Shown: positions 20,351 through 29,840 of the stretch, one piece after another | Numbering within the stretch: position 1 is the first letter of the stretch | Layout of the letters: each line of letters opens with the position of its first letter | NCBI RefSeq assembly: GCF_005871205.1 | Contig: NZ_SWKM01000016.1 | Location: 1-64,000 of the forward strand | Reading direction: 5' to 3' | DNA: 64,000 bases | DNA from: Marinobacter alexandrii | GTDB taxonomy: Bacteria; Pseudomonadota; Gammaproteobacteria; Pseudomonadales; Oleiphilaceae | Program-made: the position numbers and the translations under genes | Notes under the pieces: generated by a model | What the model was told of the DNA's origin: nothing | Databases searched by the model: none | The model's input: only the letters and a program-made list of their open reading frames with translations

Positions 20351-20952
20351 CGCAACAAGTGAATTTGTACACCCAAGAGCTCAGGCCCCGGAAGGAGACT
20401 CTGCAGGCCGGCGCCCTGGTAGCGCTGGTGGTCCTGCTGGTGGTTGCCCTTGGGCTTGGTTCTGCGGTTATCCGCTACCACAACAGCGAGCTTGAAGTAC
20501 GGGTCAACGCGCTGGGGTCACAGACCGAGACCCTGGAACAGAACGTGGTCCGGCTATCAGAGGGTGTCAGTGCCCGGCAACCTGCGCCGGAAATCCAGGA
20601 CGCGCTGGACCGGGTCACTGAAATCCTGGTACGTCGTCAAGAACTGCTGGTGAGAGTTGAGGGCCTCATCCTCAATGATGGCGGCCGATTCTCCCCGCAA
20701 ATGGCGGCGCTAGCGCGGCAAATCCCGAAGGATGTCTGGTTGACCGGCATTCGGCTCAATGCCCAGCCCTCGCTGGTGACCATTGAGGGCAGAGCGCGTT
20801 CAGGTGCGCTGGTGCCAACCTACCTCGAGAATCTTGGTAACGAGCCGGTCTTCACCGGGCAGACATTCGGTGCCTTTCGACTGACGCGGCCCGAAGAAGG
20901 CCGGTGGATTGAATTTCACGTGGCCACGAAACGGGCAGGGGAGAACAACTGA
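20347..20952 (+). CDS. MSHA biogenesis protein, PilN-like (MshI2)
   Basis: The 201-residue bitopic protein has a short cytoplasmic N-terminus (MTQQVNLYTQELRPRKET), one membrane segment (about 20-42), a coiled-coil stretch and a C-terminal fimbrial-assembly (PilN) domain. The conserved N-terminal VNLY motif is what PilN uses to bind PilM. It overlaps mshI by ATGA and mshJ by one base, so the subunits are probably translated together. Confidence 0.85.
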   Translation: MTQQVNLYTQELRPRKETLQAGALVALVVLLVVALGLGSAVIRYHNSELEVRVNALGSQTETLEQNVVRLSEGVSARQPAPEIQDALDRVTEILVRRQELLVRVEGLILNDGGRFSPQMAALARQIPKDVWLTGIRLNAQPSLVTIEGRARSGALVPTYLENLGNEPVFTGQTFGAFRLTRPEEGRWIEFHVATKRAGENN

Positions 20953-21653
20953 TGGCGACTTCCTGGCGCGATTCTTTGCAAACCGGCGCGAACCTGTTCA
21001 ACGAACGGCCAATACGGGAACGGGTACTGGTCACCGTCACCCTGCTGGTGCTGGTGCTGTTTATCGGCTGGGAGCTGGCCATTACCCCGGCCATGAACCA
21101 GCAGGACCGGCTTGAATCCCGGCTCGGCACACTGTCTGCCAGCAGGGACAGCCTGCTGGCACAACAGCAAGATTTAGCCAATCAGCTGGCGTCCGATCCG
21201 ACCGAGGCGTTGAGAGACCAGTTGGACATGCGCCAGAAGCGATTGGCCCGGCTTGATCGTCAGATTGCCGATACCACCGGTAAGCTGATTGCGCCGAGGG
21301 CCATGGTTTCGCTGCTAAAGGACATGCTGGCGGCCCAAGCGTCGCTGGAACTCCAGGCGCTTGAATTGAAAACGCCGACGCCGGTGTATGGTCCGGATAA
21401 CGGAGGTGCAGGCGCGGAAACGACAGCTGCCGAACTGGAAAAAGAAGGTGGGCCGCTGCTGTACGCTCACGATGTGGAACTCAGTATCTTGGGTAGCTAC
21501 CTGGAGGTGCTGGCGTATCTCAAGCGCCTTGAGGGTCTGGATAACCGGCTCGGATGGGTGGTGTTTGAATACGATGCAGAAAACTGGCCGGCTGGTGAGG
21601 CCGTTATCCGGGTCCGAACGCTCAGTCTTGAGCCGGCCTGGTTGGGGGTGTGA
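20952..21653 (+). CDS. mshJ: MSHA biogenesis protein MshJ (PilO-like)
   Basis: The protein is 233 residues with one N-terminal membrane segment (VLVTVTLLVLVLFIGWELAI, about 24-43), a periplasmic coiled coil (ESRLGTLSASRDSLLAQQQD) and a ferredoxin-like C-terminal part. It is the PilO/GspM-type partner of the preceding PilN-like protein in the alignment complex joining the inner-membrane platform to the secretin. The stop is followed directly by mshK. Confidence 0.85.
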   Translation: MATSWRDSLQTGANLFNERPIRERVLVTVTLLVLVLFIGWELAITPAMNQQDRLESRLGTLSASRDSLLAQQQDLANQLASDPTEALRDQLDMRQKRLARLDRQIADTTGKLIAPRAMVSLLKDMLAAQASLELQALELKTPTPVYGPDNGGAGAETTAAELEKEGGPLLYAHDVELSILGSYLEVLAYLKRLEGLDNRLGWVVFEYDAENWPAGEAVIRVRTLSLEPAWLGV

Positions 21654-21654
21654 C

Positions 21655-22002
21655 ATGATTGGATTGAACGCGGGCCGTCGGCCTTGGTTGGCTCTGGTGC
21701 TGGTAAGTTGGGGCCTTGGATTGGCGGCGCCCGCCTCTGCACTTCAGGATCCGACCCGGCCACCGGGGTTTGACGATGCACCGGTAAAAGCCGCGCCCGT
21801 GGCTGACCTTGCCCTACAGTCCATTCTGGTAGGCGCCGAGCGTCGTGTTGCAGTCATCAACGGCGAGCCCCGTGCCGAGGGCCAGTCTTTCGATGGCATC
21901 CGTGTGCGCAGAATCCATCGGGACCGGGTTGAGGTTATCGACCGCGGGCGCGTTCGCACGCTGTATCTCGACAAGCTACCGCAGGTACGAAGAACTCAAT
22001 GA
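21655..22002 (+). CDS. mshK: MSHA biogenesis protein MshK (PilP-like)
   Basis: The ATG at 21655 gives 115 residues with a signal peptide ending AAPASA and then LQDPTRPPG, the DPTRP motif shared by MshK and GspC/PilP-type periplasmic proteins. The rest resembles the small beta domain that contacts the secretin. The frame is open upstream inside mshJ but has no signal peptide there. It overlaps mshL by four bases. Confidence 0.82.
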   Translation: MIGLNAGRRPWLALVLVSWGLGLAAPASALQDPTRPPGFDDAPVKAAPVADLALQSILVGAERRVAVINGEPRAEGQSFDGIRVRRIHRDRVEVIDRGRVRTLYLDKLPQVRRTQ

Positions 22003-23729
22003 CCAATGAACGGAAAATCATGACTTCGATGAGACCAATGGCGGTGCTGCTGATAGCAGCGACTCTGACGGCGTGCAGTAACAATCCGCTCATGCGTACA
22101 TCTAGCGGGACGTCGACCGACGTGGCCGATGACATTCAACGCAGTTTGGCTGAGGCCGAGTGGCAGTCGGTAGCCGCCGACATAGCCGACAACAAAGCCA
22201 GGGCCCTACCCGCCGAGGTCAGTGCGGCTCTGTTGCCGCCCTTGCCTCAGGGCCAGGATCTGGACGAACGGTTTGATGTGAATGCCAGCGGCATCCCCGC
22301 CGGCAGTTTCTTCGAATCCCTGGTGGATGGCACCCGTTACAACGTAGTGGTTTATCCGGGTGTCGAAGCGGTCATTGATCTGCGCCTGCGGGATGTGACG
22401 GTACCCGACGTCATGGACATTGCTGCCGACCTCTACGGCCTGGATATCCAGCGCAGTGGTCGGCTGTACAAAGTGAATGGCGACCGGGTTCAGACCCGGA
22501 TGTTCCCGATCGACTACCTGCATTTCAAGCGCAAAGGTGGCTCGGAAACCCGTGTCAGTTCCGGTCAGGTGAGCGGAACCCAGAGCAACAACGGAAACGC
22601 TTCGAACGGTGCGGGCGACAACGGCAGCAACGAGACTCGTAACCTGGTGGGCACCACCATCTCCACGGTAACGGAATCGGACTTCTGGTCCGACATTGAT
22701 CAGGCCTTGAGTATGATCATCGGCCGTGGCGACGATAGCCAGGTGATCGTCAATCCCGGCGCCGGGCTGGTGATGGTCCGTGCCGGCGCCGACGATTTGC
22801 GCCTGGTGGAGGAATACCTTCGCCGCACTGAACTGATCATGCAGCGCCAGGTGGTGCTTGAGGCGAAAATCCTCGAGATTATTCTCAACGAGGGCTATCA
22901 GCAGGGCATCAACTGGTCTGATTTGCAAAGCGCTTCCAGCGTTACCGCCTCTGACGGCCTGCCCGAAGATTTTACTGCCCAGGCGTTGAGCGGGCAGGTG
23001 ATCCGGACCTCAGACATTGGTGGCCTGTTCTCGGCCAGTGTTCGCGCCGGGGACTTCACCGCGCTCATCGAGTTGCTGGGTGAGCAGGGCAATGTGCAGA
23101 TTCTTTCCAGCCCGCGGATATCCACGGTCAATAACCAGAAGGCGGTGATCAAGGTCGGCACCGACGAGTTTTTTGTCACGGATATCGACTTTGATGATGA
23201 CAACTCGGCCGTGACCGGGGCCGACAGCACCTCCACTTCGGTAGAGTTGACGCCGTTCTTCTCCGGCATCTCCCTGGATGTCACGCCGCAGATTTCGGAA
23301 TCCGGCAGTATCACCCTGCATGTTCACCCCTCGGTGAGCGAAGTGGACGACCAGAACAAAGTCATCACCATTGGTGAGCGCGATGTCACCTTGCCGCTGG
23401 CGATCAGCACCGTGCGGGAAACCGACAGCGTAATCCGCGCCGAGAGCGGCCAAATTGTGGTCATTGGTGGCCTGATCCAGAACAGCAGTGAAGACAGCAA
23501 CTCGGCGGTGCCGTTCTTCAGTGACATCCCGGTAGTGGGTGAGCTGTTCAAGCAGCGCCGGTTCAAGTCCCGGAAAAGCGAACTGGTTATCCTTTTGCGC
23601 CCGGTTGTTTCAGAACCTGCTCGAGTTACCGCGGACATTGCCGCCAGCCGTGAGCGCATGAACGTGCTACGCGAGCTGCTGCAATCGTCGAAATCTGTTA
23701 CCCCGGAACCGGAGAAAGCCCGTCGCTAG
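21999..23729 (+). CDS. mshL: MSHA pilus secretin MshL
   Basis: The protein is up to 576 residues. A lipoprotein signal with the lipobox LTAC directs it to the outer membrane. The better-shaped signal begins at the ATG at 22020. A short secretin/TonB N-terminal domain (VVVYPGVEAVIDLRLRDV) and an N1-like domain precede the secretin core (VLEAKILEIILNEGY; SGQIVVIGGLIQ; ELVILLRPVV). A Ser/Asn/Gly-rich insert lies around residues 185-210. Oligomers form the pore through which the pilus passes. Confidence 0.95.
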   Translation: MTNERKIMTSMRPMAVLLIAATLTACSNNPLMRTSSGTSTDVADDIQRSLAEAEWQSVAADIADNKARALPAEVSAALLPPLPQGQDLDERFDVNASGIPAGSFFESLVDGTRYNVVVYPGVEAVIDLRLRDVTVPDVMDIAADLYGLDIQRSGRLYKVNGDRVQTRMFPIDYLHFKRKGGSETRVSSGQVSGTQSNNGNASNGAGDNGSNETRNLVGTTISTVTESDFWSDIDQALSMIIGRGDDSQVIVNPGAGLVMVRAGADDLRLVEEYLRRTELIMQRQVVLEAKILEIILNEGYQQGINWSDLQSASSVTASDGLPEDFTAQALSGQVIRTSDIGGLFSASVRAGDFTALIELLGEQGNVQILSSPRISTVNNQKAVIKVGTDEFFVTDIDFDDDNSAVTGADSTSTSVELTPFFSGISLDVTPQISESGSITLHVHPSVSEVDDQNKVITIGERDVTLPLAISTVRETDSVIRAESGQIVVIGGLIQNSSEDSNSAVPFFSDIPVVGELFKQRRFKSRKSELVILLRPVVSEPARVTADIAASRERMNVLRELLQSSKSVTPEPEKARR

Positions 23730-23730
23730 C

Positions 23731-24570
23731 ATGTACGAAGCCCATTTCGGACTGCAGGAAGCACCGTTCGCATTGACGCCCAACACCCGCTATTTTTTGC
23801 GGGCGCCCAGTCATAGTGATGCGCTGGAGTTGCTGTTGGTGGCGTTGAGCGAGCGCGAAGGCTTTATCAAGATCACCGGCGAAGTCGGCACCGGCAAAAC
23901 ACTGCTGTGCCGATTGCTGCTGAATGAGCTGGAACAGAAAGCGCATACCGCTTACATCCCGAATCCGCACCTGGATCCCGACACCCTGTATGAAGCGGTC
24001 GCTGAGGAGTTGGGGGTTGATGTTTCGGCCTGTGCCAACACTCATCAGATCCTGAAAGCCCTGAACGAAAAGCTTATTGGCCTGGCGATGGGGCAGAAAC
24101 AGGTGGTGTTGGTGATCGATGAAGCCCAGGCCATGCCGGAGGCCACCATTGAGGCCCTTCGGCTGCTGACCAACCTTGAGACTGAAAGCGTGCGGCTGCT
24201 GCAAATCGTTCTGTTCGGGCAACCGGAGCTGGATGCCCTGCTGCAGAAGGACAGCCTGCGCCAGTTGCGCCAGCGCATTACCTTCCACTATCGGCTGGCC
24301 GCGCTGGATCGACAGTCGGTGGCCCAGTACCTGCGCCATCGCGTGTCCCAAGCTGGCTATAACGGTGGTGACCTGTTCTCGGCTGCGGCGTTGCGTCTTA
24401 TTACCCGGTCGTCCGGAGGCATTCCCAGGTTGGTGAACATACTGGCGCATAAGGCCATGCTGTCCGCCTGGGGTGTGGGTGATCGGCAGGTGAATCGTCG
24501 GCACGTGGCCCGGGCGATTCGTGACACGGAAAGCGTCCGGTATCCTGGCTTGTTGGCGAGGTGGCTATGA
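23731..24570 (+). CDS. mshM: MSHA biogenesis ATPase MshM (ExeA/GspA-like)
   Basis: The 279-residue AAA+ ATPase begins MYEAHFGLQEAPFALTPN, typical of the ExeA family. Walker A GEVGTGKT is near residue 51 and Walker B VLVIDEAQ near 128. Unlike ExeA it has no C-terminal peptidoglycan-binding segment. It is thought to help secretin placement, but this is inferred from the family. It starts one base after the mshL stop. Confidence 0.9.
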   Translation: MYEAHFGLQEAPFALTPNTRYFLRAPSHSDALELLLVALSEREGFIKITGEVGTGKTLLCRLLLNELEQKAHTAYIPNPHLDPDTLYEAVAEELGVDVSACANTHQILKALNEKLIGLAMGQKQVVLVIDEAQAMPEATIEALRLLTNLETESVRLLQIVLFGQPELDALLQKDSLRQLRQRITFHYRLAALDRQSVAQYLRHRVSQAGYNGGDLFSAAALRLITRSSGGIPRLVNILAHKAMLSAWGVGDRQVNRRHVARAIRDTESVRYPGLLARWL

Positions 24571-25682
24571 GTCTGCTCAATGATGCTCTGCGAGCCGCTG
24601 AACAGCGCCAGGGTCGCCCGGATGTTTCGTCCGCCTACACCGGTCAGGTAAATCGGCAGCCGGCGGCTCGTCGCTGGTTGGTTCCGGTCATGACGTTGCT
24701 GCTGGTCATTCTTGTGGTCGTCGCGGTGTATGGCTATTTCTTCCGTACACCGGTAGCCGAGATCCAGGTAACAGAACGCACGGCAAGCGTGAAAAGTACG
24801 GAAAGCGGGGAGATTGAGAGTGAGAGCGCGGCAGCACCGCTACCCGCGGCGGCTCCGGAAGTGCCGCAGCAACTGAGCGGCCCGGTGCCGAATGCCGTCT
24901 CGCCAGAGCCGCCATCCGAGCCTGAGATTACCGACACTGCGCCGGTTGCAACTCAGCCAGCGCCGCAGCCAGCTGCGCCATCCAATAACGCTGAGACAAA
25001 GCTGCAGCCTCAGGAACCGGCCAAGGTGGTATCCCAGCCGGTTGAGCTGACGCCAGAGACCGAGCGCCGAACTGTCCAGACCAATGCGCCGGAAGTTAAG
25101 CAGGTTCGCGAGACCGCGGAGACAATCGACCTGCGGGTTAGCCGGGAACTGGCCCGGTTGCTGCGCGCGGGCGAATCGAGGGCGGCCGAGCAGCGGCTGG
25201 CGGATGTGACTTCTAATCAGGCAGCACCGGTAAGTCGAGGCGTCTACGCTCGGGCCATGTTACTGCAGGAGTCTCCGGGGCGGGCGCTGCCTTGGGTCTC
25301 CGGTGAAGAAGCCCGGGGCTACGCGGAGTTACGCTTGCTGAGAGCCCGGGCATTGCTGTCGGTGGGCCGCTTGAATGAAGCCGTGATTACCATGTCCCAG
25401 GATATTCCGGGGGTGGAGGACAACATCGAGTACCGGATCACGCTCGCCACCCTGATGCAGCAAGCAGGCCAGAATGTTGAAGCGGCACGGCATTGGTCAG
25501 CTTTGATTTCCGTGGACGACAGCCGGCCAACCTGGTGGGTGGGGCTTGCGATAGCCCTTGAGGCCGAAGGGCAGACTGGTGGTGCCTTGAAAGCCTACTC
25601 CCAGGCAGCCCAGTTGCCCGGGTTGTCGCCGTCGCTGGCGGACTATGTTCGTAACCGTTTGACACTTTTGCAGGCAGGATAG
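24567..25682 (+). CDS. mshN: MSHA biogenesis protein MshN (TPR protein)
   Basis: The ATG at 24567 (MSLLNDALRAAEQRQGR) gives 371 residues and an ATGA overlap with mshM. An upstream GTG would add two residues. One membrane segment (about 34-56) is followed by a long Pro/Ala/Glu-rich periplasmic linker and a C-terminal TPR-like half (ELARLLRAGESRAAEQRL...MQQAGQNVEAARHW). It probably acts as a scaffold with MshM. Confidence 0.88.
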   Translation: MSLLNDALRAAEQRQGRPDVSSAYTGQVNRQPAARRWLVPVMTLLLVILVVVAVYGYFFRTPVAEIQVTERTASVKSTESGEIESESAAAPLPAAAPEVPQQLSGPVPNAVSPEPPSEPEITDTAPVATQPAPQPAAPSNNAETKLQPQEPAKVVSQPVELTPETERRTVQTNAPEVKQVRETAETIDLRVSRELARLLRAGESRAAEQRLADVTSNQAAPVSRGVYARAMLLQESPGRALPWVSGEEARGYAELRLLRARALLSVGRLNEAVITMSQDIPGVEDNIEYRITLATLMQQAGQNVEAARHWSALISVDDSRPTWWVGLAIALEAEGQTGGALKAYSQAAQLPGLSPSLADYVRNRLTLLQAG

Positions 25683-25684
25683 AG

Positions 25685-27451
25685 ATGACGGAGCCGAAGA
25701 AAAAAATCCGTATAGGTGACCTGCTGGTCCAGAACGATGTCATCACCGAACAGCAGCTGATGACCGCCCTGCGGGAACAGAAGAACACCGGACGCAAGCT
25801 TGGCCGTACCCTGATTGATCTGGGGTACGTGGATGAAGATAACCTGCTCAACATTCTGTCCCGGCAGCTTGAAGTTCCTTTCGTTCAGCTGCGGCACTAC
25901 CAGTTCGATAACGAGCTGGTGAAAAAGCTGCCGGAAGCCATGGCCAGACGTTTTCGCAGCATCGTGCTGGCGGAGCAGAGTGGCGAGCTGTTGGTTGGTA
26001 TGGCCGACCCCCTCGATATCTTCGCCTACGACGAGCTGGTTCGGATTCTGAAACAGCCGATCCGTCAGGCCGTGGTCCGGGAGAGCGAACTGCTCAGCAC
26101 TATTGATCTGGTCTACCGCCGAACGGAAGAGATTGCCTCGTTAGCGGAGGAGCTCGAAGACGAGCTGGGCGACGATGCCTTTGACCTCGCCGACTTGTCC
26201 GCCGAGTCCGAAAGCACCGAAGCGCCGGTAGTCAAACTGCTGCAGACGCTGTTTGAAGATGCGGTGCAGGCTCGGAGTTCGGATATTCATATCGAACCGG
26301 ATGAAACCGTCGTCCGGATTCGTCAGCGGGTCGACGGCGTCCTCCAGGAACAGGTAATGAAGGAGAAGCGGGTGAATGCCGCGCTGGTTCTGCGCCTGAA
26401 GCTGATGGCAGGGCTGAACATCTCGGAAAAGCGGTTGCCCCAGGACGGCCGTTTCAATATTCGGGTGAAAGGACGAAGCATCGACGTGCGAATCTCCACC
26501 ATGCCGGTTCAGTATGGTGAGTCGGTGGTGATGCGACTGCTGGATCAGAGCCAGGGCATACTGAACCTGGATGCCACGGGCATGCCACCCGAGCTGATGG
26601 AACGGTTCCGGCGCATGATTCACAAGCCCCATGGCATGATTCTGGTTACCGGGCCGACCGGTAGTGGTAAGACAACCACGCTTTACGGCGCACTGAGTGA
26701 GCTAAACCGGCCAGAAGTGAAAATCATTACCGCCGAGGACCCGGTGGAATACCGGTTGCCGAGAATTACCCAGGTTCAGGTGAACCCGAAAATCGGGTTG
26801 GAGTTTGCCGGCGTCCTGCGTTCTGCGCTGCGCCAGGATCCCGATGTGATTCTGGTGGGCGAGATGCGTGATCAGGAAACCGTGGACATTGGGCTTCGGG
26901 CCGCCATGACCGGTCACCTGGTGTTGTCCACCCTGCACACTAACGACTCCATCAGCAGTGCCATGCGCCTGATTGATATGGGCGCGCAACCGTTCCTGGT
27001 GGCCAGCTCATTGCTGGGTGTGGTCGCACAGCGCCTGGTACGGCGGATCTGTGAAAATTGTTCCGAGACTTATCAGCCCACCGATCAGGAACAGATCTGG
27101 CTGGACAGTTTTGATCTCGACCCTCTGGACCGGGAGGCGGGTTTTGTTTATGGGCGAGGATGCTACCAGTGCAGCAATACCGGCTATAAAGGCCGTGCCG
27201 GGGTCTATGAGTTGTTGGAGTTGAATGAAAGCATGCTTGATGCGCTTCGGCGCCAGGACGTTTCGGCGTTCACCCAGGCTGCTCGTCAGGGCGAGCTTTA
27301 CCGCCCGTTGGGCCATTGCGCCATGGATTATGCGCTGCAAGGGGTAACCACCCTGGAAGAAGTCGCCCGTGTGGCGGCAACCTCGGAAAGCGACTTTGAA
27401 GATACTGCCGAAGTGCCGCTTCTGGATGAGCGCGAGGGGAGCACCGTCTGA
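25685..27451 (+). CDS. mshE: MSHA pilus assembly ATPase MshE with c-di-GMP-binding MshEN domain
   Basis: The protein is 588 residues. The N-terminus carries two consecutive copies of the MshEN motif (IGDLLVQNDVITEQQL, residues about 7-30, and KLGRTLIDLGYVDEDNL, about 38-61), which bind cyclic di-GMP in Vibrio cholerae MshE. The GspE-type core has Walker A GPTGSGKT (about 323-330), Asp and His boxes, and a tetracysteine zinc motif (CENC near 456, CYQC near 494). It powers pilus extension and so links the pilus to second-messenger control. Confidence 0.96.
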   Translation: MTEPKKKIRIGDLLVQNDVITEQQLMTALREQKNTGRKLGRTLIDLGYVDEDNLLNILSRQLEVPFVQLRHYQFDNELVKKLPEAMARRFRSIVLAEQSGELLVGMADPLDIFAYDELVRILKQPIRQAVVRESELLSTIDLVYRRTEEIASLAEELEDELGDDAFDLADLSAESESTEAPVVKLLQTLFEDAVQARSSDIHIEPDETVVRIRQRVDGVLQEQVMKEKRVNAALVLRLKLMAGLNISEKRLPQDGRFNIRVKGRSIDVRISTMPVQYGESVVMRLLDQSQGILNLDATGMPPELMERFRRMIHKPHGMILVTGPTGSGKTTTLYGALSELNRPEVKIITAEDPVEYRLPRITQVQVNPKIGLEFAGVLRSALRQDPDVILVGEMRDQETVDIGLRAAMTGHLVLSTLHTNDSISSAMRLIDMGAQPFLVASSLLGVVAQRLVRRICENCSETYQPTDQEQIWLDSFDLDPLDREAGFVYGRGCYQCSNTGYKGRAGVYELLELNESMLDALRRQDVSAFTQAARQGELYRPLGHCAMDYALQGVTTLEEVARVAATSESDFEDTAEVPLLDEREGSTV

Positions 27452-28680
27452 TGCAGTTTAGCTACCGGGGCAAAAACGATCGCGGAATTCTGCAGCAAGG
27501 GTCGCTGGTGGCCGCCAATGCGGATGCCGCTGCCTCGGAGTTGATGCGTCAGGGTATCACCCCGCTCACCATTCGAGAGCAGAAAGCGCAAGCGTCTTTG
27601 GGCGACCGGCTGAACAGCATGCCGTTGTTCCGAAAGAAAGTGACCTTGGATGAGCTGATCGTTTTTTGCCGTCAGATGTACGCGCTCACTAAAGCGGGCA
27701 TACCGCTGATACGCACCATGAGGGGGTTGGCAGACACCACCCGGTCACCGGTTCTGGCGGAAGTGCTGGAAGATGTAACATCCCGGCTGGAGGGCGGAAC
27801 CACCATGGCTACTGCCATGCAGGCGCACCCCAGTGTGTTTTCTGAGCTGTTCATTGCCATGATCCACGTTGGCGAAAACACCGGTATGCTCGACGACGCC
27901 TTCAAGCGGCTGTCAGAGATCCTGGAGCTGGAGCGGGACACCAAGCGCCGCCTCAAACAGGCTCTGCGCTACCCCACGTTTGTGGTGGTTGCCTTGCTGG
28001 CGGCGCTGATGGTGGTGAACTTTCTGGTCATCCCAAAATTCGCCGCGGTGTTCAATAAGCTGGGCGCGGACCTGCCATTCCTGACACAGGTGCTGGTCGG
28101 CACCTCGAATTTCCTAATCGGCTATTGGTACGTGATGCTGTTTGTGGTCGCCGCTGGTGGCCTTCTGTTGCGCCAGTGGAAGCGCACGGAGCAGGGCAAG
28201 TTGACCTGGGACAGGTATAAATTGCGAATGCCGGTCATTGGTCCCTTGTTGGAGCTGATAACGTTGAGCCGGTTCGCTCGCAATTTTGCCTCCGTGCTGG
28301 CGGCTGGCATGCCGGTAACCACCGCGTTGACCGTGGTGGCAGATGCTACAGACAATGCCTGGATCTCTAAACATATCAGAGACATGCGATTAGGCATCGA
28401 GCGCGGCGAGAGCCTGTTGCGTACCGCTCGTCAAAGTGGCATGTTCACGCCCCTGATCCTACAGATGATTGCCGTGGGGGAAGAAACTGGCTCCGTGGAT
28501 GACATGCTCAACAACGTTGCCGATTTCTACGACGAAGATGTGGATTACGGCCTCAAACGGCTGGCTGAATCCATCGAGCCGATCCTTATCGTGGCCATGG
28601 GTGTGTTGGTGCTGATTCTCGCACTTGGCGTGTTCCTGCCGATCTGGGATTTGGGGGCCGCCGCCATGGGGCGTGGCTAA
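27451..28680 (+). CDS. mshG: MSHA inner-membrane platform protein MshG (GspF/PilC-like)
   Basis: The protein is 409 residues with two T2SSF domains (FCRQMYALTKAGIPLIRTM; SRFARNFASVLAAGMPV) and three membrane segments near 170-195, 215-240 and 375-400. It forms the platform on which MshE acts. Its ATG overlaps the mshE stop (TGATG). Confidence 0.95.
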   Translation: MQFSYRGKNDRGILQQGSLVAANADAAASELMRQGITPLTIREQKAQASLGDRLNSMPLFRKKVTLDELIVFCRQMYALTKAGIPLIRTMRGLADTTRSPVLAEVLEDVTSRLEGGTTMATAMQAHPSVFSELFIAMIHVGENTGMLDDAFKRLSEILELERDTKRRLKQALRYPTFVVVALLAALMVVNFLVIPKFAAVFNKLGADLPFLTQVLVGTSNFLIGYWYVMLFVVAAGGLLLRQWKRTEQGKLTWDRYKLRMPVIGPLLELITLSRFARNFASVLAAGMPVTTALTVVADATDNAWISKHIRDMRLGIERGESLLRTARQSGMFTPLILQMIAVGEETGSVDDMLNNVADFYDEDVDYGLKRLAESIEPILIVAMGVLVLILALGVFLPIWDLGAAAMGRG

Positions 28681-29262
28681 GTGAAAGGGCAGCGTCTGTT
28701 CAGCGCCGAAGGGTTGGAGTCGGCCCGCCTGTTACGACTGGCCGTGTCGTTTTCATTATTGGCGCTGCTCGTTTGGTTTTTATTGGGTGTGTTGGAAAGG
28801 GAAGCCCGAAAGGCGGAAGAACAGTCCGCTAACTTGATCCTTAATCAGCTACGGGCGTCTCTGGTCATCAAAGGTGCTGAGGTGATGTTGAGCCGGAATG
28901 GCCGGCTCGAAGAGTATCAGGGAATAAACCCGTTTGAGCTGGTAAACCACCAATGGCCGAGTTATACGGGACTGTGCAAAGGGCCGCAATACGAGCCGGG
29001 AACCTGGTGTTTCCTGCAAGAAGAACAAAAAGTAACAGCAAAGACTGACCGGGGATGGTTAATTTATACCGCCAACCAGCCGATAACCTTGAACGGGCGT
29101 GGCGCCGAGGCGAGCGAGTCGCTGGCCTGGAAGGTGACCACAGAATATGTAGACCGCAATAAAAACGGACAGCGGGAGCAAAGCGAGCGATCAACGGGGC
29201 TAAAGCTGTCGCCGGTATCGTCTGCGGAACAATCAGTGCTTATGCAGGATGCACGACACTGA
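28681..29262 (+). CDS. mshF: MSHA biogenesis protein MshF (GTG start)
   Basis: The 193-residue protein has one N-terminal membrane segment (LAVSFSLLALLVWFLLGVL, about 20-38) and a periplasmic part. The start GTG immediately follows the mshG stop, and no ATG is placed before the membrane segment. Identification rests on position between mshG and mshB, size and topology. The role in pilus assembly is not well defined. Confidence 0.75.
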   Translation: MKGQRLFSAEGLESARLLRLAVSFSLLALLVWFLLGVLEREARKAEEQSANLILNQLRASLVIKGAEVMLSRNGRLEEYQGINPFELVNHQWPSYTGLCKGPQYEPGTWCFLQEEQKVTAKTDRGWLIYTANQPITLNGRGAEASESLAWKVTTEYVDRNKNGQREQSERSTGLKLSPVSSAEQSVLMQDARH

Positions 29263-29295
29263 AAAGACGGACAAAACCTGGAAAGAGGCTGACCT

Positions 29296-29805
29296 ATGAG
29301 GCAGTACCGAACAATACAAAGACAAAAGGGCTTTACCCTGATCGAATTGGTCGTCGTGATCTCAATTCTGGCGATTCTGGCGGCCTTTGCACTTCCGAGA
29401 TTTGCGCAACTTTCGGAACAGGCGCATCAGTCCAATATTCGGGCGACATCGGGCGCATTGTCTGCTGGTGTCGCGCTGGCTAAGACCCAGTGGGTGTCGA
29501 ACGGATTTACTGCGGCGTCGACCGATCTACAGGGGTTTGGTGACGACGACGTGGATGTAGGCGCCGATGGCTGGCCTACCTCGGTCGTATCTGATGACAC
29601 CAGCACCACGATGACGGCAGCGAAGTGCCAGGAAGTCTGGCTTGGCGTGTTGCAATCAAATGCGCCGACCGTGACCGGCGCCACCCCGGAGTATTCGGTG
29701 ACGGTTAACGCGGGTGACTGTGTCTATACCTACCAGGCCGATGCTCAGAACAGCACCATCGAATACGACGCAGATAACGGCGAAATCATAACAACAGTGA
29801 ATTAA
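29296..29805 (+). CDS. mshB: Prepilin MshB
   Basis: The protein is 169 residues with a 12-residue leader ending KG, then FTLIELVVVISILAILAAFALPRF, a class III type IV prepilin signal. Cleavage before Phe and N-methylation by a prepilin peptidase outside this window are expected. Two cysteines (KCQEVW and GDCVYT) can form the C-terminal disulphide loop. It is a minor or alternative pilin next to the major one. AGAGGCTGACCT precedes the ATG. Confidence 0.9.
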   Translation: MRQYRTIQRQKGFTLIELVVVISILAILAAFALPRFAQLSEQAHQSNIRATSGALSAGVALAKTQWVSNGFTAASTDLQGFGDDDVDVGADGWPTSVVSDDTSTTMTAAKCQEVWLGVLQSNAPTVTGATPEYSVTVNAGDCVYTYQADAQNSTIEYDADNGEIITTVN

Positions 29806-29840
29806 CACGGCTCACGCAGAGTAAATAACGGAGAAGTACC

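Noticed and set aside
23698..24504. 268-codon minus-strand frame opposite mshM
   Set aside because: Shadow of the ATPase gene, no domain recognised.
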